Assembly (NCBI RefSeq): GCF_002531755.2
Contig: NZ_CP034998.1
Location: 3,352,001 to 3,416,000, forward strand
Origin: Rhizobium acidisoli
Lineage (GTDB): Bacteria; Pseudomonadota; Alphaproteobacteria; Rhizobiales; Rhizobiaceae
DNA: 64,000 nucleotides
Reading direction: 5' to 3'
The position numbers and the translations under genes are program-made. Shown in pieces: positions 17,896 through 27,362 of this stretch (positions are counted from its first letter, which is position 1; each line of letters opens with the position of its first letter). The notes beneath the pieces were generated by a model. It had not been told where the DNA came from. It made no database searches and saw only the letters and a list, made by a program, of their open reading frames with translations.

Positions 17896-17978
17896 GTACG
17901 ACGAACCCCTTCTGAACACGCCTGCCGGCGTGGGCACGCAACGCATGCCTGATCGACCGATCTTTTAAACAGAACATC

Positions 17979-18011
17979 GGGGGGCTTATCTCCTTGCGAC
18001 ACGAGCCCCCC
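17979..18011. other. Stem-loop in the chemoreceptor-ruvC spacer
   Basis: GGGGGGCT and AGCCCCCC pair around a 17-base loop, 84 bp ahead of the divergent chemoreceptor start. It lacks a clear U-run, so a terminator role is doubtful; it may be a leader structure of the chemoreceptor mRNA. Confidence 0.5.
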
Positions 18012-18140
18012 TTCGTATTTGACACTAGAATTCAAGCATCTGTTTTAATTCGCGGTAAATGGAGCGACTTAAAACCGAGAATGTTTTTGTTTTGTTCACA
18101 TATCGATGGCAGTTATTTCGCAGTCGCTATAGGTTGAACC

Positions 18141-18650
18141 ATGCAAAATACGATTCGCATCGTCGGCATCGATCCCGGCCTTCGCCGCACCGGCTGGGGA
18201 ATCATCGACACACTTGGCAATTCCCTGCGCTTTGTCGCCTCCGGCACCGTGACCTCCGATGGGGACATGGACCTTGCCTCCCGCCTCTGCCAGCTGCATG
18301 ACGGCTTGGCGGAGGTCGTCCACACTTACAAGCCGGATGAAGCCGCCGTCGAACAGACCTTCGTCAACAAGGATGCGGTGGCGACCCTGAAGCTTGGCCA
18401 GGCTCGCGGCATCGCCATGCTGGTGCCGGCGCGCGCCGGACTACGGGTCTCCGAATATGCTCCGAACGCCGTGAAGAAGGCCGTCATCGGCGTCGGCCAC
18501 GGCGAAAAGCACCAGATCCACATGATGTTGAAGATCCTGATGCCGAAGGTCGAATTCAAGGGCGACGATGCCGCCGACGCTTTGGCGATCGCCATTTGCC
18601 ATGCCCACAACCGCGGCAGCAACCGAATGCGGGAAGCGCTGGCCGGCTAA
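18141..18650 (+). CDS. ruvC: Holliday junction resolvase RuvC
   Basis: RuvC cleaves four-way DNA junctions with RuvAB. The 169-aa protein keeps the four catalytic acids of the RNase H-like fold: D11 in GIDPG, E71 in AVEQTF, and D143 and D146 in [10 protein letters not shown], plus the conserved [14 protein letters not shown]. It is the first gene of the ruvCAB set, but a vapBC module with its own promoter separates it from ruvA by about 730 bp. Confidence 0.97.
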   Translation: MQNTIRIVGIDPGLRRTGWGIIDTLGNSLRFVASGTVTSDGDMDLASRLCQLHDGLAEVVHTYKPDEAAVEQTFVNKDAVATLKLGQARGIAMLVPARAGLRVSEYAPNAVKKAVIGVGHGEKHQIHMMLKILMPKVEFKGDDAADALAIAICHAHNRGSNRMREALAG

Positions 18651-18657
18651 TCCGTTC

Positions 18658-18690
18658 TTGACTTGTTCCAACAGTAAGGATAATTCTTAC
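18658..18690 (+). promoter_or_regulatory. vapBC promoter with overlapping operator palindrome
   Basis: TTGACT at 18658 is spaced 17 bp from TAATTC at 18681. The -10 region lies inside the palindrome GTAAGGATAATTCTTAC (18674-18690, arms GTAAG/CTTAC), 18 bp ahead of vapB. This layout fits autorepression by the antitoxin complex. Confidence 0.6.
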
Positions 18691-18707
18691 TTCGAAGGAG
18701 CGGCAAG

Positions 18708-18959
18708 ATGCGCGTCACGTCCAAAGGCCAGGTCACCATTCCTCGCGATCTCAGAGAGCTTGCGGGCATCGAGGCCAACAGCGAAGTCATCTTCTCGATC
18801 GAGAACGGCAAGCTCGTTCTCTCGCCGAAGAACGGCAAGCAGGAGATCGAGGATCGGGGCCGGCTGGACCGTTTCCTGCAGACGATCCGTCGGCTCGAAG
18901 GAACCGGCGATCAGGCGATCGATGCCGAAGACCTCATGTCGATGACCCGTGATCGCTGA
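18708..18959 (+). CDS. vapB: AbrB/SpoVT-type antitoxin (VapB-like)
   Basis: This 83-aa protein begins with a swapped-hairpin AbrB/MazE-type DNA-binding domain (MRVTSKGQVTIPRDLRELAG, IENGKLVLSP) and has a charged C-terminal tail that would wrap the toxin. It has a strong AAGGAG site and its stop overlaps the toxin start by one base (TGATG), the usual antitoxin-toxin coupling. It presumably neutralises the downstream PIN protein and represses its own promoter. The module is inserted between ruvC and ruvA. Confidence 0.88.
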   Translation: MRVTSKGQVTIPRDLRELAGIEANSEVIFSIENGKLVLSPKNGKQEIEDRGRLDRFLQTIRRLEGTGDQAIDAEDLMSMTRDR

Positions 18960-19372
18960 TGGCGACGCTTGTCGATACAAATATACTCGTCGATCTGGCT
19001 GTGGCCGGTTCGGACTGGCACGGTTGGTCGCGTCGGAAAATGCTCGACGTCTTCAAAGATGGGCCAGTCCTCATAAATCCGATCATCTATTCCGAATTTT
19101 CCGTTCGCTACGACGATATGGATGAAGTCGACCAACTGCTTCCGCAGGATGAATTCCGCCGCGAGAACCTGCCTTGGCCGGCTGCCTTCGCCGCGGCTCA
19201 AGCCTTCCGGCTTTACCGTCGCGCCGGCGGCGGACGCGAACAGATATTACCTAACTTCTTTATCGGCGCCCATGCGGCGATAAGGGGCTACAAGATTTTG
19301 ACCCGCGACCCGAGCGGATACCGATCTTATTTCCCCTCCGTTGAACTTATCACGCCCGAAACCCACCCTTGA
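18959..19372 (+). CDS. vapC: PIN-domain toxin (VapC-like) with Asn at a catalytic position
   Basis: The 137-aa protein has a PIN fold expected to cut RNA with Mg2+. D6 (LVDTNILVDL), E46 (YSEF) and D117 (LTRDPSGY) occupy three of the family's acidic positions. The segment usually read as P-D-F-x-I-G-A-H-A is LPNFFIGAHA here, so the third acidic residue is Asn99. That may lower or abolish nuclease activity. It is the second gene of the vapBC pair; its stop is 12 bp before ruvA, so toxin read-through may feed ruvAB. Confidence 0.87.
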   Translation: MATLVDTNILVDLAVAGSDWHGWSRRKMLDVFKDGPVLINPIIYSEFSVRYDDMDEVDQLLPQDEFRRENLPWPAAFAAAQAFRLYRRAGGGREQILPNFFIGAHAAIRGYKILTRDPSGYRSYFPSVELITPETHP

Positions 19373-19384
19373 GAGACCGCGCCC

Positions 19385-19999
19385 ATGATCGGCAAGCTGA
19401 AAGGCACCATAGACGAGATCGGCGAAGATTACGTGCTCGTCGATGTGCACGGCGTCTGCTACGTCGCCCATTGCTCGGCCCGCACCCTGTCCAAGCTCGG
19501 CTCGGCCGGTGAGGCCTGCGTGCTGTTCATCGAGACCTATGTGCGCGAGGACCAGTTGAAGCTGTTCGGCTTCATGACCGCCTTGGAGCGGGAATGGTTC
19601 AATCTGCTGCAAAGCGTCCAGGGCGTCGGCGCCAAGGTGGCGCTCGCCGTGCTCTCGACCCTGACGCCGGGCGAACTCGCCAATGCGATCGCCCTGCAGG
19701 ACCGCGCCGCCGTCTCCCGCGCGCCGGGCGTCGGCCCGAAAGTGGCCATGCGTCTCGTCACCGAACTCAAGAACCGGGCGCCGGCCTTTGCCGGGGAAGC
19801 GATCAATATCGCCCTCAAGCAAGAGCTCGGCGAAGGTGTCGCGGCCGCACCCGTGGCCGACGCGGTTTCCGCACTGACCAACCTCGGCTACAGCAGAGAC
19901 CAGGCCGCAAATGCCGTTGCCGCGGCGATGAAGACGGCCGGCGACGACGCCGATAGCGCCAAGCTGATCAGGCTGGGCTTGAAAGAACTGGCGCGGTGA
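19385..19999 (+). CDS. ruvA: Holliday junction branch migration protein RuvA
   Basis: RuvA binds four-way junctions and loads RuvB. The 204-aa protein has the three expected parts: an OB-like N-terminal domain ([26 protein letters not shown]), two helix-hairpin-helix motifs ([18 protein letters not shown] and [18 protein letters not shown]), a flexible Ala-rich linker, and a C-terminal RuvB-contact domain ([18 protein letters not shown]). It follows vapC by 12 bp and precedes ruvB by 82 bp. Confidence 0.97.
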   Translation: MIGKLKGTIDEIGEDYVLVDVHGVCYVAHCSARTLSKLGSAGEACVLFIETYVREDQLKLFGFMTALEREWFNLLQSVQGVGAKVALAVLSTLTPGELANAIALQDRAAVSRAPGVGPKVAMRLVTELKNRAPAFAGEAINIALKQELGEGVAAAPVADAVSALTNLGYSRDQAANAVAAAMKTAGDDADSAKLIRLGLKELAR

Positions 20000-20081
20000 A
20001 GCCAGGAAAATCGATGATTGGATGTCGAGGCGGCCGATTTTTGGTGTATTGCTGTGACAGGTTTCAAAACGGAATGAGAGC

Positions 20082-21122
20082 ATGAGCGAACCCGCCCGCC
20101 TGATATCGCCGGAAAAGCGGGGCGAAGATCTCGACATCACCCTGCGCCCGCAATCGCTGGACGAATTCACCGGCCAGGCCGAAGCGCGCGCCAATCTCAA
20201 GGTCTTCATCGAGGCAGCGAAGAACCGCGGCGAGGCGCTGGACCATGTGCTATTCGTCGGCCCGCCCGGCCTCGGCAAGACGACGTTGGCGCAGATCATG
20301 GCGAAGGAACTCGGCGTCAATTTCCGCTCGACGTCAGGTCCCGTGATTGCCAAGGCCGGCGATCTCGCCGCGCTGCTGACCAATCTCGAAGAGCGCGACG
20401 TGCTCTTCATCGACGAGATCCATCGCCTCAACCCGGCTGTCGAGGAAATTCTCTATCCGGCCATGGAAGATTTCCAGCTCGACCTGATCATCGGAGAAGG
20501 CCCCGCCGCCCGCTCGGTGAAAATCGATCTGTCGAAATTCACCCTGGTGGCGGCGACCACCCGCCTCGGCCTGCTGACGACGCCGCTGCGCGACCGTTTC
20601 GGCATCCCGGTGCGCCTGAGCTTCTATACCGTCGAGGAGCTGGAATTGATCGTGCGCCGCGGCGCGCGGCTGATGAACCTGCCGATAACCGAAGAGGGCG
20701 CCCGCGAAATAGCAAGACGCGCCCGCGGCACGCCGCGCATCGCCGGCCGGCTGCTACGGCGCGTGCGCGACTTCGCCGAGGTGGCAAGGGCAGAGGCGGT
20801 GACGCGTGAGATCGCAGACGAGGCGCTGACCCGCTTGCTGGTCGACAATGTCGGCTTCGACCAGCTCGACAAACGTTACCTCAACATGATCGCCGTCAAT
20901 TTCGGCGGCGGCCCGGTCGGCATCGAAACCATCGCCGCCGGCCTTTCCGAGCCGCGTGACGCGATCGAGGACATCATCGAGCCCTATATGATCCAACAGG
21001 GTTTCATTCAGCGCACGCCGCGCGGCCGTGTTCTGACCGCAATCGCGTGGAAACATCTCGGAATGCAACCGCCCAAGGAAATGGAGGCTGCGCAGTTCCG
21101 GCTGTTCCAGGAGGACAACTGA
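20082..21122 (+). CDS. ruvB: Holliday junction ATP-dependent helicase RuvB
   Basis: RuvB is the AAA+ ring motor that drives branch migration with RuvA. The 346-aa protein shows Walker A GPPGLGKT at residues 60-67, Walker B LFIDEIH at 108-114, sensor 1 in AATTRLGLL, the TPLRDRFG block, and the C-terminal winged helix with TPRGRVLT. Start ATG 20082 gives the normal length. The following phosphoesterase begins with GTG immediately after its stop, so translation is coupled. Confidence 0.97.
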   Translation: MSEPARLISPEKRGEDLDITLRPQSLDEFTGQAEARANLKVFIEAAKNRGEALDHVLFVGPPGLGKTTLAQIMAKELGVNFRSTSGPVIAKAGDLAALLTNLEERDVLFIDEIHRLNPAVEEILYPAMEDFQLDLIIGEGPAARSVKIDLSKFTLVAATTRLGLLTTPLRDRFGIPVRLSFYTVEELELIVRRGARLMNLPITEEGAREIARRARGTPRIAGRLLRRVRDFAEVARAEAVTREIADEALTRLLVDNVGFDQLDKRYLNMIAVNFGGGPVGIETIAAGLSEPRDAIEDIIEPYMIQQGFIQRTPRGRVLTAIAWKHLGMQPPKEMEAAQFRLFQEDN

Positions 21123-22025
21123 GTGATCACCCGCCGCGGATTCTTCAAGGTTCTTGGCGGCGGCATTGCAGGCGTCATGTCGCTTGGTGGTTACGCCTTC
21201 GCTTATGAACCGCTGGCGCGGCTCGGCATCGCCCGCTACCGGCTGACGCCGCCGGGATGGACACCAGGGCTGAAGCTCCGCGTCGTCGCGCTCGCCGATA
21301 TCCACGCCTGCGAACCCTGGATGTCGGCAAGCCGCATTGCCGCAATCTGCCACAGGGCCAACGAGCTCGAAGGCGATGTCACCGTCCTGCTCGGCGATTA
21401 CGCCGCCGGCATGAACATGGTGACGCAATATGTGCATTCGAGCCAATGGTCGAAGGCGCTCGCCACCCTCAAGGCCCCTCTCGGCGTCCATGCGATCATG
21501 GGCAACCACGATTGGTGGGAGGACAGGACCGCCCAGAAGAACGGCGGAATGGAAACATTCGGGCACCGCGCGCTTGCCGATGTCGGTATCCCTGTCTACG
21601 GCAACCGCGCCGTCCGGCTCGAAAAGGATGGCCGCGGTTTCTGGCTCGCAGGCCTCGAAGATCAGCTGGCGTTGCTGCCCGGAAGGAAATGGGGCCGCAC
21701 CCGCATGCTCGGCCTCGACGATCTCGAGGGAACGCTGGCTCAAGTGACCGACGATGCGCCCGTCATCCTGCTTGCCCATGAGCCCGACATCTTTCCGCGC
21801 GTGCCCGAACGGGTGTCGCTGACGCTATCCGGTCACACCCATGGCGGACAGATCCGCTTCCTCGGCCGTTCGCCGATCGTCCCCTCGCGTTACGGCAATC
21901 GTTACGCCTATGGCCATATTGTCGAGGAGGGGCGCAATATCATCGTCTCAGGCGGCCTCGGCTGCTCCATCGCACCGGTGCGCTTCGGCGTACCGCCGGA
22001 AATTGTCGTGATCGATCTCGGATAG
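21123..22025 (+). CDS. YkuE-like metallophosphoesterase, Tat-exported or anchored
   Basis: The 300-aa protein starts with a twin-arginine signal (ITRRGFFKVLGGG) and a calcineurin-like dimetal domain: VVALADIHAC, LLGDYAAG, MGNHDWWED, LLAHEP, and SGHTHGGQI. Homologues such as YkuE sit on the membrane or cell wall. It uses a GTG start with no gap after the ruvB stop, and ends 6 bp before the Nudix gene, forming a conserved tail on the ruv operon. The substrate is not known. Confidence 0.88.
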   Translation: MITRRGFFKVLGGGIAGVMSLGGYAFAYEPLARLGIARYRLTPPGWTPGLKLRVVALADIHACEPWMSASRIAAICHRANELEGDVTVLLGDYAAGMNMVTQYVHSSQWSKALATLKAPLGVHAIMGNHDWWEDRTAQKNGGMETFGHRALADVGIPVYGNRAVRLEKDGRGFWLAGLEDQLALLPGRKWGRTRMLGLDDLEGTLAQVTDDAPVILLAHEPDIFPRVPERVSLTLSGHTHGGQIRFLGRSPIVPSRYGNRYAYGHIVEEGRNIIVSGGLGCSIAPVRFGVPPEIVVIDLG

Positions 22026-22031
22026 AATGAC

Positions 22032-22544
22032 ATGAGCAAGCGCACTCTCATCCGCCTGACCGCAGGCGCTGAGCGTTTCAATTATCGCATCGCGGGCCTC
22101 GGCTTTCGCGATGGCCATGTGCTCGTTCATCGCGCCGTGCATGAACCCTTCTGGACCTTTCCGGGCGGCAGGGCGGAAATCGGCGAGACGTCGGAAGAAA
22201 CGCTGAAACGGGAGATGGTGGAGGAACTGGGCGTCGACGTTGGCGTCTCCCGCCTGCTGTGGATCGTCGAGAACTTTTTCCGCTATGAACAGCGCGACTG
22301 GCATGAACTCGGCCTCTATTACCTGATGGACATCCCCCCGGAATTCCCCTTTCAGCCGGGTGAGATCATCCACCGCGTCGAAGATGGCGACAACCATCTC
22401 GAATTCAAATGGGTGCTTGCGACGCGCCGGGCCCTGACCGACCTCGACATCCCGCCCTATTTCATCGCTGATGAAATCGAGAACCTGCCCGCAGCGCCCC
22501 GTCATCTCGTCTGGCGCGACGGCAATCTCGATGACGAGGACTGA
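22032..22544 (+). CDS. Nudix hydrolase
   Basis: The 170-aa protein carries a complete Nudix box, GGRAEIGETSEETLKREMVEELG in two parts (GGRAEIGETSEE, then LKREMVEELG), near residues 47-69, so it should hydrolyse a nucleoside diphosphate linked to another moiety. The surrounding WTFPGGR and the long loop with EFPFQPGEIIHRVED do not identify the substrate. It is cotranscribed with the phosphoesterase 6 bp upstream. Confidence 0.9.
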   Translation: MSKRTLIRLTAGAERFNYRIAGLGFRDGHVLVHRAVHEPFWTFPGGRAEIGETSEETLKREMVEELGVDVGVSRLLWIVENFFRYEQRDWHELGLYYLMDIPPEFPFQPGEIIHRVEDGDNHLEFKWVLATRRALTDLDIPPYFIADEIENLPAAPRHLVWRDGNLDDED

Positions 22545-22583
22545 CGCAAACATTCCAGCAGTGTGCGAAGAGGAGATGCGCCG

Positions 22584-23147
22584 ATGCCGACCTTCGATCC
22601 CATCAGGTCATTCCGCAAGCTCGCCTATAACAACGCTCTTGCCAACCACCGTCTGCTTCAGGCCTGCGCGGCATTGAATCCGGGCGAATTCGAAGCGCCG
22701 CGCACCAGCTTCTTCCCCTCGATCAAGGAAACCTTGAACCACATCATCACCGTCGACTGGTTTTATGTCGACGGCCTGGAAGGCGGCACGCTCGGCTACC
22801 AGGCCTTCGAGATCGACGAACCGTTCGATGATATTTCATCGCTGGCGCAAGCACAGGCAAAGGTCGATCAGCGCCTGGCCGCACTTTGCGAGGCTCTGAC
22901 GCCGGAAAAGCTGGTCTCGACCGTCCGCCTGCACCGCGGCGACCGCATCCAGGAAGAGCGGATGGACGACGTGCTCGCCCACCTCTTCCAGCACCAGACC
23001 CATCATCGCGGCCAGGTGCACGCGATGCTCTCCGGCACCAGCGTCGCCCCGCCGCAACTCGACGAATTCATCGTCGCCGACGATGCACGCTTTCGCGGCG
23101 AGGAACTCACCGGGCTGGGCTGGAGCGAAGAAATGCTGATGCGTTAA
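22584..23147 (+). CDS. DinB family protein
   Basis: This 187-aa four-helix-bundle protein belongs to the DinB/YfiT superfamily of metal-binding enzymes, some being thiol-dependent S-transferases. The probable metal ligands are in TLNHIITVDWFYVDG and in HLFQHQTHHRGQVHAML. The ATG at 22584 (MPTFDPIRSF) is preceded by GAGGAG; an upstream GTG is in frame but covers that site. Its stop overlaps the convergent acvB stop by three bases. Confidence 0.88.
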   Translation: MPTFDPIRSFRKLAYNNALANHRLLQACAALNPGEFEAPRTSFFPSIKETLNHIITVDWFYVDGLEGGTLGYQAFEIDEPFDDISSLAQAQAKVDQRLAALCEALTPEKLVSTVRLHRGDRIQEERMDDVLAHLFQHQTHHRGQVHAMLSGTSVAPPQLDEFIVADDARFRGEELTGLGWSEEMLMR

Positions 23148-24526
23148 TCCTGCAGCCGCTTTTTCAGCCCGTCGATGATCGTCCTGGTGAGAAGATCGTA
23201 ATTCTCGTCGAAGTGATGGTCGCCGGGCAGTTCGATCACCTCGGCGCCGCTATCCTTCAGCGCCGGGCAGGCGACATCGTCATCGTCGTCCTTGCCGTAG
23301 ATGCATTGCACGAGCTTCGGATCGATATTCTTCAGATCGGCGACGGGATCGCCTCCAGCCCCTTCCGTCTTCTGGCCGAGCCAGCCGAGAACGGAGATGA
23401 CGTAGTCGACCTGGTGCGAGAGCGACAGCAACGACAATTGCGCCACCGCCGACTTTTCTGCCGGTTTGAGGAGCTGATAGGTGGCGGGCACGACGTCGGC
23501 GCCGAAGGAATAACCGACGAGCAGCACATGCTTCACCTTCCACTGCTTCCGGTAGAAATCGATGATCTTCGAAAGGTCTGCGGCCGTCTCCTCCGGCTTG
23601 CGCTCCGACCAGAAATAGTGAAGCGAATCGACGCCGACGACTGGAATGCCTTCCTTCTGCAGCGTGCCGCCGACCTCCTTGTCGATGTCCCGCCAGCCGC
23701 CGTCGCCGGAATAGATCACCGCCATCGTATCGAGGGCGGGCGTCGCCTCCAGGATCGCCAGCGGCAGTCCGAGCGGATTGCCGAAGGCGCCGGAGGCGGT
23801 GACGAGATCGTCGAGCGTATCGGCAAACACCGTCTGCGCGTCGTCGGTGGAATCGCGAATTTCGATCGCGGCATGGGTCTTCTTCAGTGCCTCGACATGC
23901 GCCCGGCCGTCCTTGTCGGCCTTGGGCGTGAAGACGGAGACAACAGGATCCGGCAGAGCCCCCTCGCTGAGGCCATACACCGTGCGTTGCCCGACCACTT
24001 TCTTGGAAGCCGGTGTGCAAAGCTCCTTGGCAAGGGGAATTCCGGCCTTCGGATCGACGGCAAGCGTCTGGCCGATCGTCGCATCCGGTGTCTGCGCGGC
24101 GATCGCCAGCGCCAAGGCTCCACCCTCGCCGATGCCGGCGACGATCGGCAGGTGATAGGCGTTGTTGCCGGTCGCACGCTGCACCTGCTGGCTCAGCGAT
24201 TCGATATCCGAAACCATGTAGAGACAGCCGTCATTGAGGCTGACGTCGTAGCGGTCGAGCGCCTGGATATAGGAAGGAAAATCGACGCCGATGACGACGG
24301 CGCCTTCGGCGACCAGCCTGTCGGCCTCCCCTTTCTCATAGTCGCCCCAGCCGGCTGCATCCGAGATCAGCATCACCGTGCCCTTCACCTCTCCTTCCGG
24401 CAGGAAGATGTGCGGTGACGGGATGAGCCCGGTTTCGAAGCTCTGCGTGGTTTCCTCGGCGGCATCGACCGGTGCGGCCGCGAGCATGCAGGCGCATGCC
24501 GTGGCAAGAAGGATTGTCCTGATCAT
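23144..24526 (-). CDS. acvB: AcvB, periplasmic lysyl-phosphatidylglycerol hydrolase (VirJ family)
   Basis: The 460-aa protein has a signal peptide (cleavage near VDAAEE) and two alpha/beta-hydrolase-like halves of the AcvB/VirJ family; the second contains the nucleophile elbow GYSFGAD and the late HHFDENYD with the probable catalytic His. In Agrobacterium AcvB is a virulence factor that hydrolyses lysyl-phosphatidylglycerol. Its ATG overlaps the lpiA stop (ATGA), forming the conserved lpiA-acvB operon associated with acid tolerance in rhizobia. Confidence 0.92.
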   Translation of the reverse strand: MIRTILLATACACMLAAAPVDAAEETTQSFETGLIPSPHIFLPEGEVKGTVMLISDAAGWGDYEKGEADRLVAEGAVVIGVDFPSYIQALDRYDVSLNDGCLYMVSDIESLSQQVQRATGNNAYHLPIVAGIGEGGALALAIAAQTPDATIGQTLAVDPKAGIPLAKELCTPASKKVVGQRTVYGLSEGALPDPVVSVFTPKADKDGRAHVEALKKTHAAIEIRDSTDDAQTVFADTLDDLVTASGAFGNPLGLPLAILEATPALDTMAVIYSGDGGWRDIDKEVGGTLQKEGIPVVGVDSLHYFWSERKPEETAADLSKIIDFYRKQWKVKHVLLVGYSFGADVVPATYQLLKPAEKSAVAQLSLLSLSHQVDYVISVLGWLGQKTEGAGGDPVADLKNIDPKLVQCIYGKDDDDDVACPALKDSGAEVIELPGDHHFDENYDLLTRTIIDGLKKRLQD

Positions 24527-27126
24527 TTTCTCACTACCCCTTTCAATCCGCCCCCGATCAGAAATGTCGCGTCCATCAACGCGATCATCGGATTGCCCCC
24601 TCCGGAGACCGCAAGATAGCGCGGTTGCCAGTGCGGATGAAATTTTGATTTGAATGCCCGAAGGCCTTTGAAGTTGTAGAAGCGCTCGCCGTGTTCGAAA
24701 ACGGTGCTGCCGATGCGGTCCCAGACGGGCGCCGCCTCGCGTTTCGACATGCCGGAGAGAGGCGCCATGCCGAGATTGAAGTGGGTGAAACCCTGGCCGC
24801 GCAGATATTCCATGATCTGCACGAAGAGAAAGTCCATCGAGCCCTTCGGTGCGTCCGGCGAGAAGCGCATGAGATCGATCGTGCCCTCCTGCCTGGATTC
24901 GGTGACGAGGATATTGGCGAAGGCAACGATCCTGCCGTCCTTTTTCAGGATACCGACCGGCTGGGAAGAGACGTAATCGGGATCGAAGGCGCCGAGTGAA
25001 AAGCCCTTTTCCTTGGCATTGTGATGCTCGAGCCAGGCCGTGGAAACGGCGGCGAGATCATCGATGACCGAGGGCACCTCCTCAGGTTCGACAACGGCAA
25101 ATTCCAGCCCGTCGCGCTGGGCGCGGCTCGCGGTCTGGCGAAGGTTCGCCCATTTGCCGCCCTTCATCTCGAAAGTTCTAAGATCGGTCACTGCCAGTTC
25201 GCCGAGCTTGAAGGCGCGAAGACCGGCATCGGCGCAATGGGAAAGCAGCGACGGCGAGATCTGATAGAACACCGCCCGACAGCCGGCGGCGCGCGCTGCT
25301 TCGACGAAACGCCAGACGAGCTCCTGCCCGGCGCGATGTTCGCCGACCGGGTCGAACAGCGCGATCCACGAGCGGCCCTGTCGGCCGTACATGATGAAGG
25401 CGTCACCCTTTTCCGAGAACATGATGCTCTTGTCGCCCATGCGCACCAGATTGGCATCGGCATTGCCCTGCTTGCCGACGATCTCGACGGCACGCGCCAG
25501 TGCCTCCTCCGTCGCCGGTTCCGGCCGGAAGGTGGCCGGCCGGAGCAGGCTGAAGATGGCGATCGCCGACGAGATGATGGTGATGCCAAGCACGGCGCGC
25601 AAGCCACGCGGCGCTTCGGCGGTAAACTCGAACTGCCACCAGAGCTGGTTGCTGTATTCGACATCGCGATAGACGAAGAGCAGGATGACGACGGCGCCGA
25701 CGACGATAACCGCGATCGCCATCAGCCAGGACGCCGTCAGCGCCTGATTGAGCAGCGAGGCATGGCGGGTAAAGAGCCGCCGGCTGACGAAGAGCCCGAA
25801 GATCAGGAAGGCAAGAAAGGCGGCTTCGACGAGCGCGATCGCTTTCAAGAGCGACAAAGTCAGTGCGGCAAGGGCCGAAAATACCGCCACCCACCAGGCG
25901 CCGTCGAGCCGCTGGCCGAGGCCGCGCGCAGCGACGACGAGCGCGAGCCCGAGCAGGCTGGAAAGGAAATGCGCCCCTTCCACCATCGGCAGCGGCAGAT
26001 AGTTGGAGAGGAATTCGAGGTTCTGGTCCGGTGTCGGCGTGACGCTCGAAAAGATCAGCATGACGCCGAGCAGCAGCGCAAGAGCCGATAGCAGCTGCGG
26101 CATCAGTCGTCCGCCGATTCGCCGGACGCTGGAGGCGGCCGGATGGTCGACGAAACGGCGCAGCTCCGTCGCCGAGACCGCAAGCACGGCGATCAACAGC
26201 GGCAGCACATGATAGATCAGCCGGTAGAGCACCAGCGATCCGAGCACCGCATCGATGTTCACCGCGCTGCCGAGCGAGGCGATGATCACGGTCTCGAACA
26301 CGCCGAGCCCGGCCGGAACGTGGCTGAGCACGCCAAGACCGACGGCGATCGCATAGACGGCCAGGAAGACCGGCCAGCCGATGGCCGTCTGCGGCAACAG
26401 CACGTAAAGCACGGACGCCGAGGCGGCGATATCGAAGGCGGTGACGAGGAACTGCCGCGACCAGGTGCGCGAATCCGGCAGGCGGATTGCCACGGGACCG
26501 AGATCGAGCACGCGCCCATCCCGGCCGATGATCATCACGGCGCCCAGAATGGCGACGATCGAGCCGGCGATCAACCGGAGCAGGAAAGGGCTGACGCCGA
26601 TCAGCGGGCCGATCTCGTCTGCGATGATGATCAGGGCGATCGCTCCCACTCCCGCAAGCCCGAGACCAAAGGAAAGCGTGACGAAGGCGATGATGCGGCC
26701 GATATCTTCGGGCGAAAGCCCGAGGCGCGTATAGGCGCGGTAGCGGATCGCGCCACCCGAAAGCGCGCCGAAACCGGCGGTATTGCCGACCGCATAGGCG
26801 CTGAACGCGGTCAGCGCCACATGCGGAAAGGGCAGCTTCTTGCCGATATATTCGATGGCATTGAGATCGTAGAAAACCAGCGAGAGGAAACTGAGTGCGG
26901 TGAAGAACAGGGCAAGCAGGATGGCGCTCGGCCTGGTCGCCGCCAGAGCATCGACGACATCGTCATAGCGCACCTCGTTGGTGAGCTGCATGATCGCATA
27001 GCCGACAAGGCAGAAGACCACCAGCGTCGCCGCTGCCGTCAGCGGTGTTCTGTAGCGTCTGAATAAACCACGAAAAGAAAATCCCTCCGCGTCTTCGATC
27101 TCTTTCAAATTGTCGTGACCCGACAT
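24523..27126 (-). CDS. lpiA: LpiA, lysyl-phosphatidylglycerol synthase (MprF family)
   Basis: LpiA transfers lysine from Lys-tRNA to phosphatidylglycerol and helps expose the product at the membrane. The 867-aa protein has a long N-terminal region with about 13-14 membrane helices (residues 30-530, flippase part) and a cytosolic C-terminal DUF2156/GNAT-like synthase domain (about 545-867) with KGDAFIMYGRQGRSWIALFD and RFSPDAPKGSMDFLF. The ATG at 27126 follows AGGATAAG. It is first in the lpiA-acvB operon; the pair sets lysyl-PG level by synthesis and hydrolysis. lpiA is acid-induced in Rhizobium tropici; no acid-response motif was identified here. Confidence 0.94.
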   Translation of the reverse strand: MSGHDNLKEIEDAEGFSFRGLFRRYRTPLTAAATLVVFCLVGYAIMQLTNEVRYDDVVDALAATRPSAILLALFFTALSFLSLVFYDLNAIEYIGKKLPFPHVALTAFSAYAVGNTAGFGALSGGAIRYRAYTRLGLSPEDIGRIIAFVTLSFGLGLAGVGAIALIIIADEIGPLIGVSPFLLRLIAGSIVAILGAVMIIGRDGRVLDLGPVAIRLPDSRTWSRQFLVTAFDIAASASVLYVLLPQTAIGWPVFLAVYAIAVGLGVLSHVPAGLGVFETVIIASLGSAVNIDAVLGSLVLYRLIYHVLPLLIAVLAVSATELRRFVDHPAASSVRRIGGRLMPQLLSALALLLGVMLIFSSVTPTPDQNLEFLSNYLPLPMVEGAHFLSSLLGLALVVAARGLGQRLDGAWWVAVFSALAALTLSLLKAIALVEAAFLAFLIFGLFVSRRLFTRHASLLNQALTASWLMAIAVIVVGAVVILLFVYRDVEYSNQLWWQFEFTAEAPRGLRAVLGITIISSAIAIFSLLRPATFRPEPATEEALARAVEIVGKQGNADANLVRMGDKSIMFSEKGDAFIMYGRQGRSWIALFDPVGEHRAGQELVWRFVEAARAAGCRAVFYQISPSLLSHCADAGLRAFKLGELAVTDLRTFEMKGGKWANLRQTASRAQRDGLEFAVVEPEEVPSVIDDLAAVSTAWLEHHNAKEKGFSLGAFDPDYVSSQPVGILKKDGRIVAFANILVTESRQEGTIDLMRFSPDAPKGSMDFLFVQIMEYLRGQGFTHFNLGMAPLSGMSKREAAPVWDRIGSTVFEHGERFYNFKGLRAFKSKFHPHWQPRYLAVSGGGNPMIALMDATFLIGGGLKGVVRK

Positions 27127-27362
27127 CTCTTATCCTGCTGCAATTGCCAGCTCGGCGGGAATCATTTTTGAAAGACGTAACATGAGAGGCATACAAGCTC
27201 TATGAAGACATGCCGCCGCAACCCCAGCCCGCCGCTTTGGCCTCCATCACTCTCAATTGGGGCGAATTTGCGCAGGCGAGCGTAACGGCGCATTGCATTT
27301 TCGTAAGCTTCGGACGAGCTTTACCCGCGACGGCGATTTGAGACTGAGGAGAACGGTTCGAT

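Noticed and set aside
15586..17952. Long open frame on the plus strand opposite the chemoreceptor gene
   Set aside because: It mirrors the real gene in codon register, a usual result of high GC at third positions; the protein has no family features and no ribosome site.
18043..18057. CtrA-like TTAA-N7-TAAA ahead of ruvC
   Set aside because: One half-site is mismatched and ruvC has no cell-cycle precedent; a chance match is likely in this AT-rich spacer.
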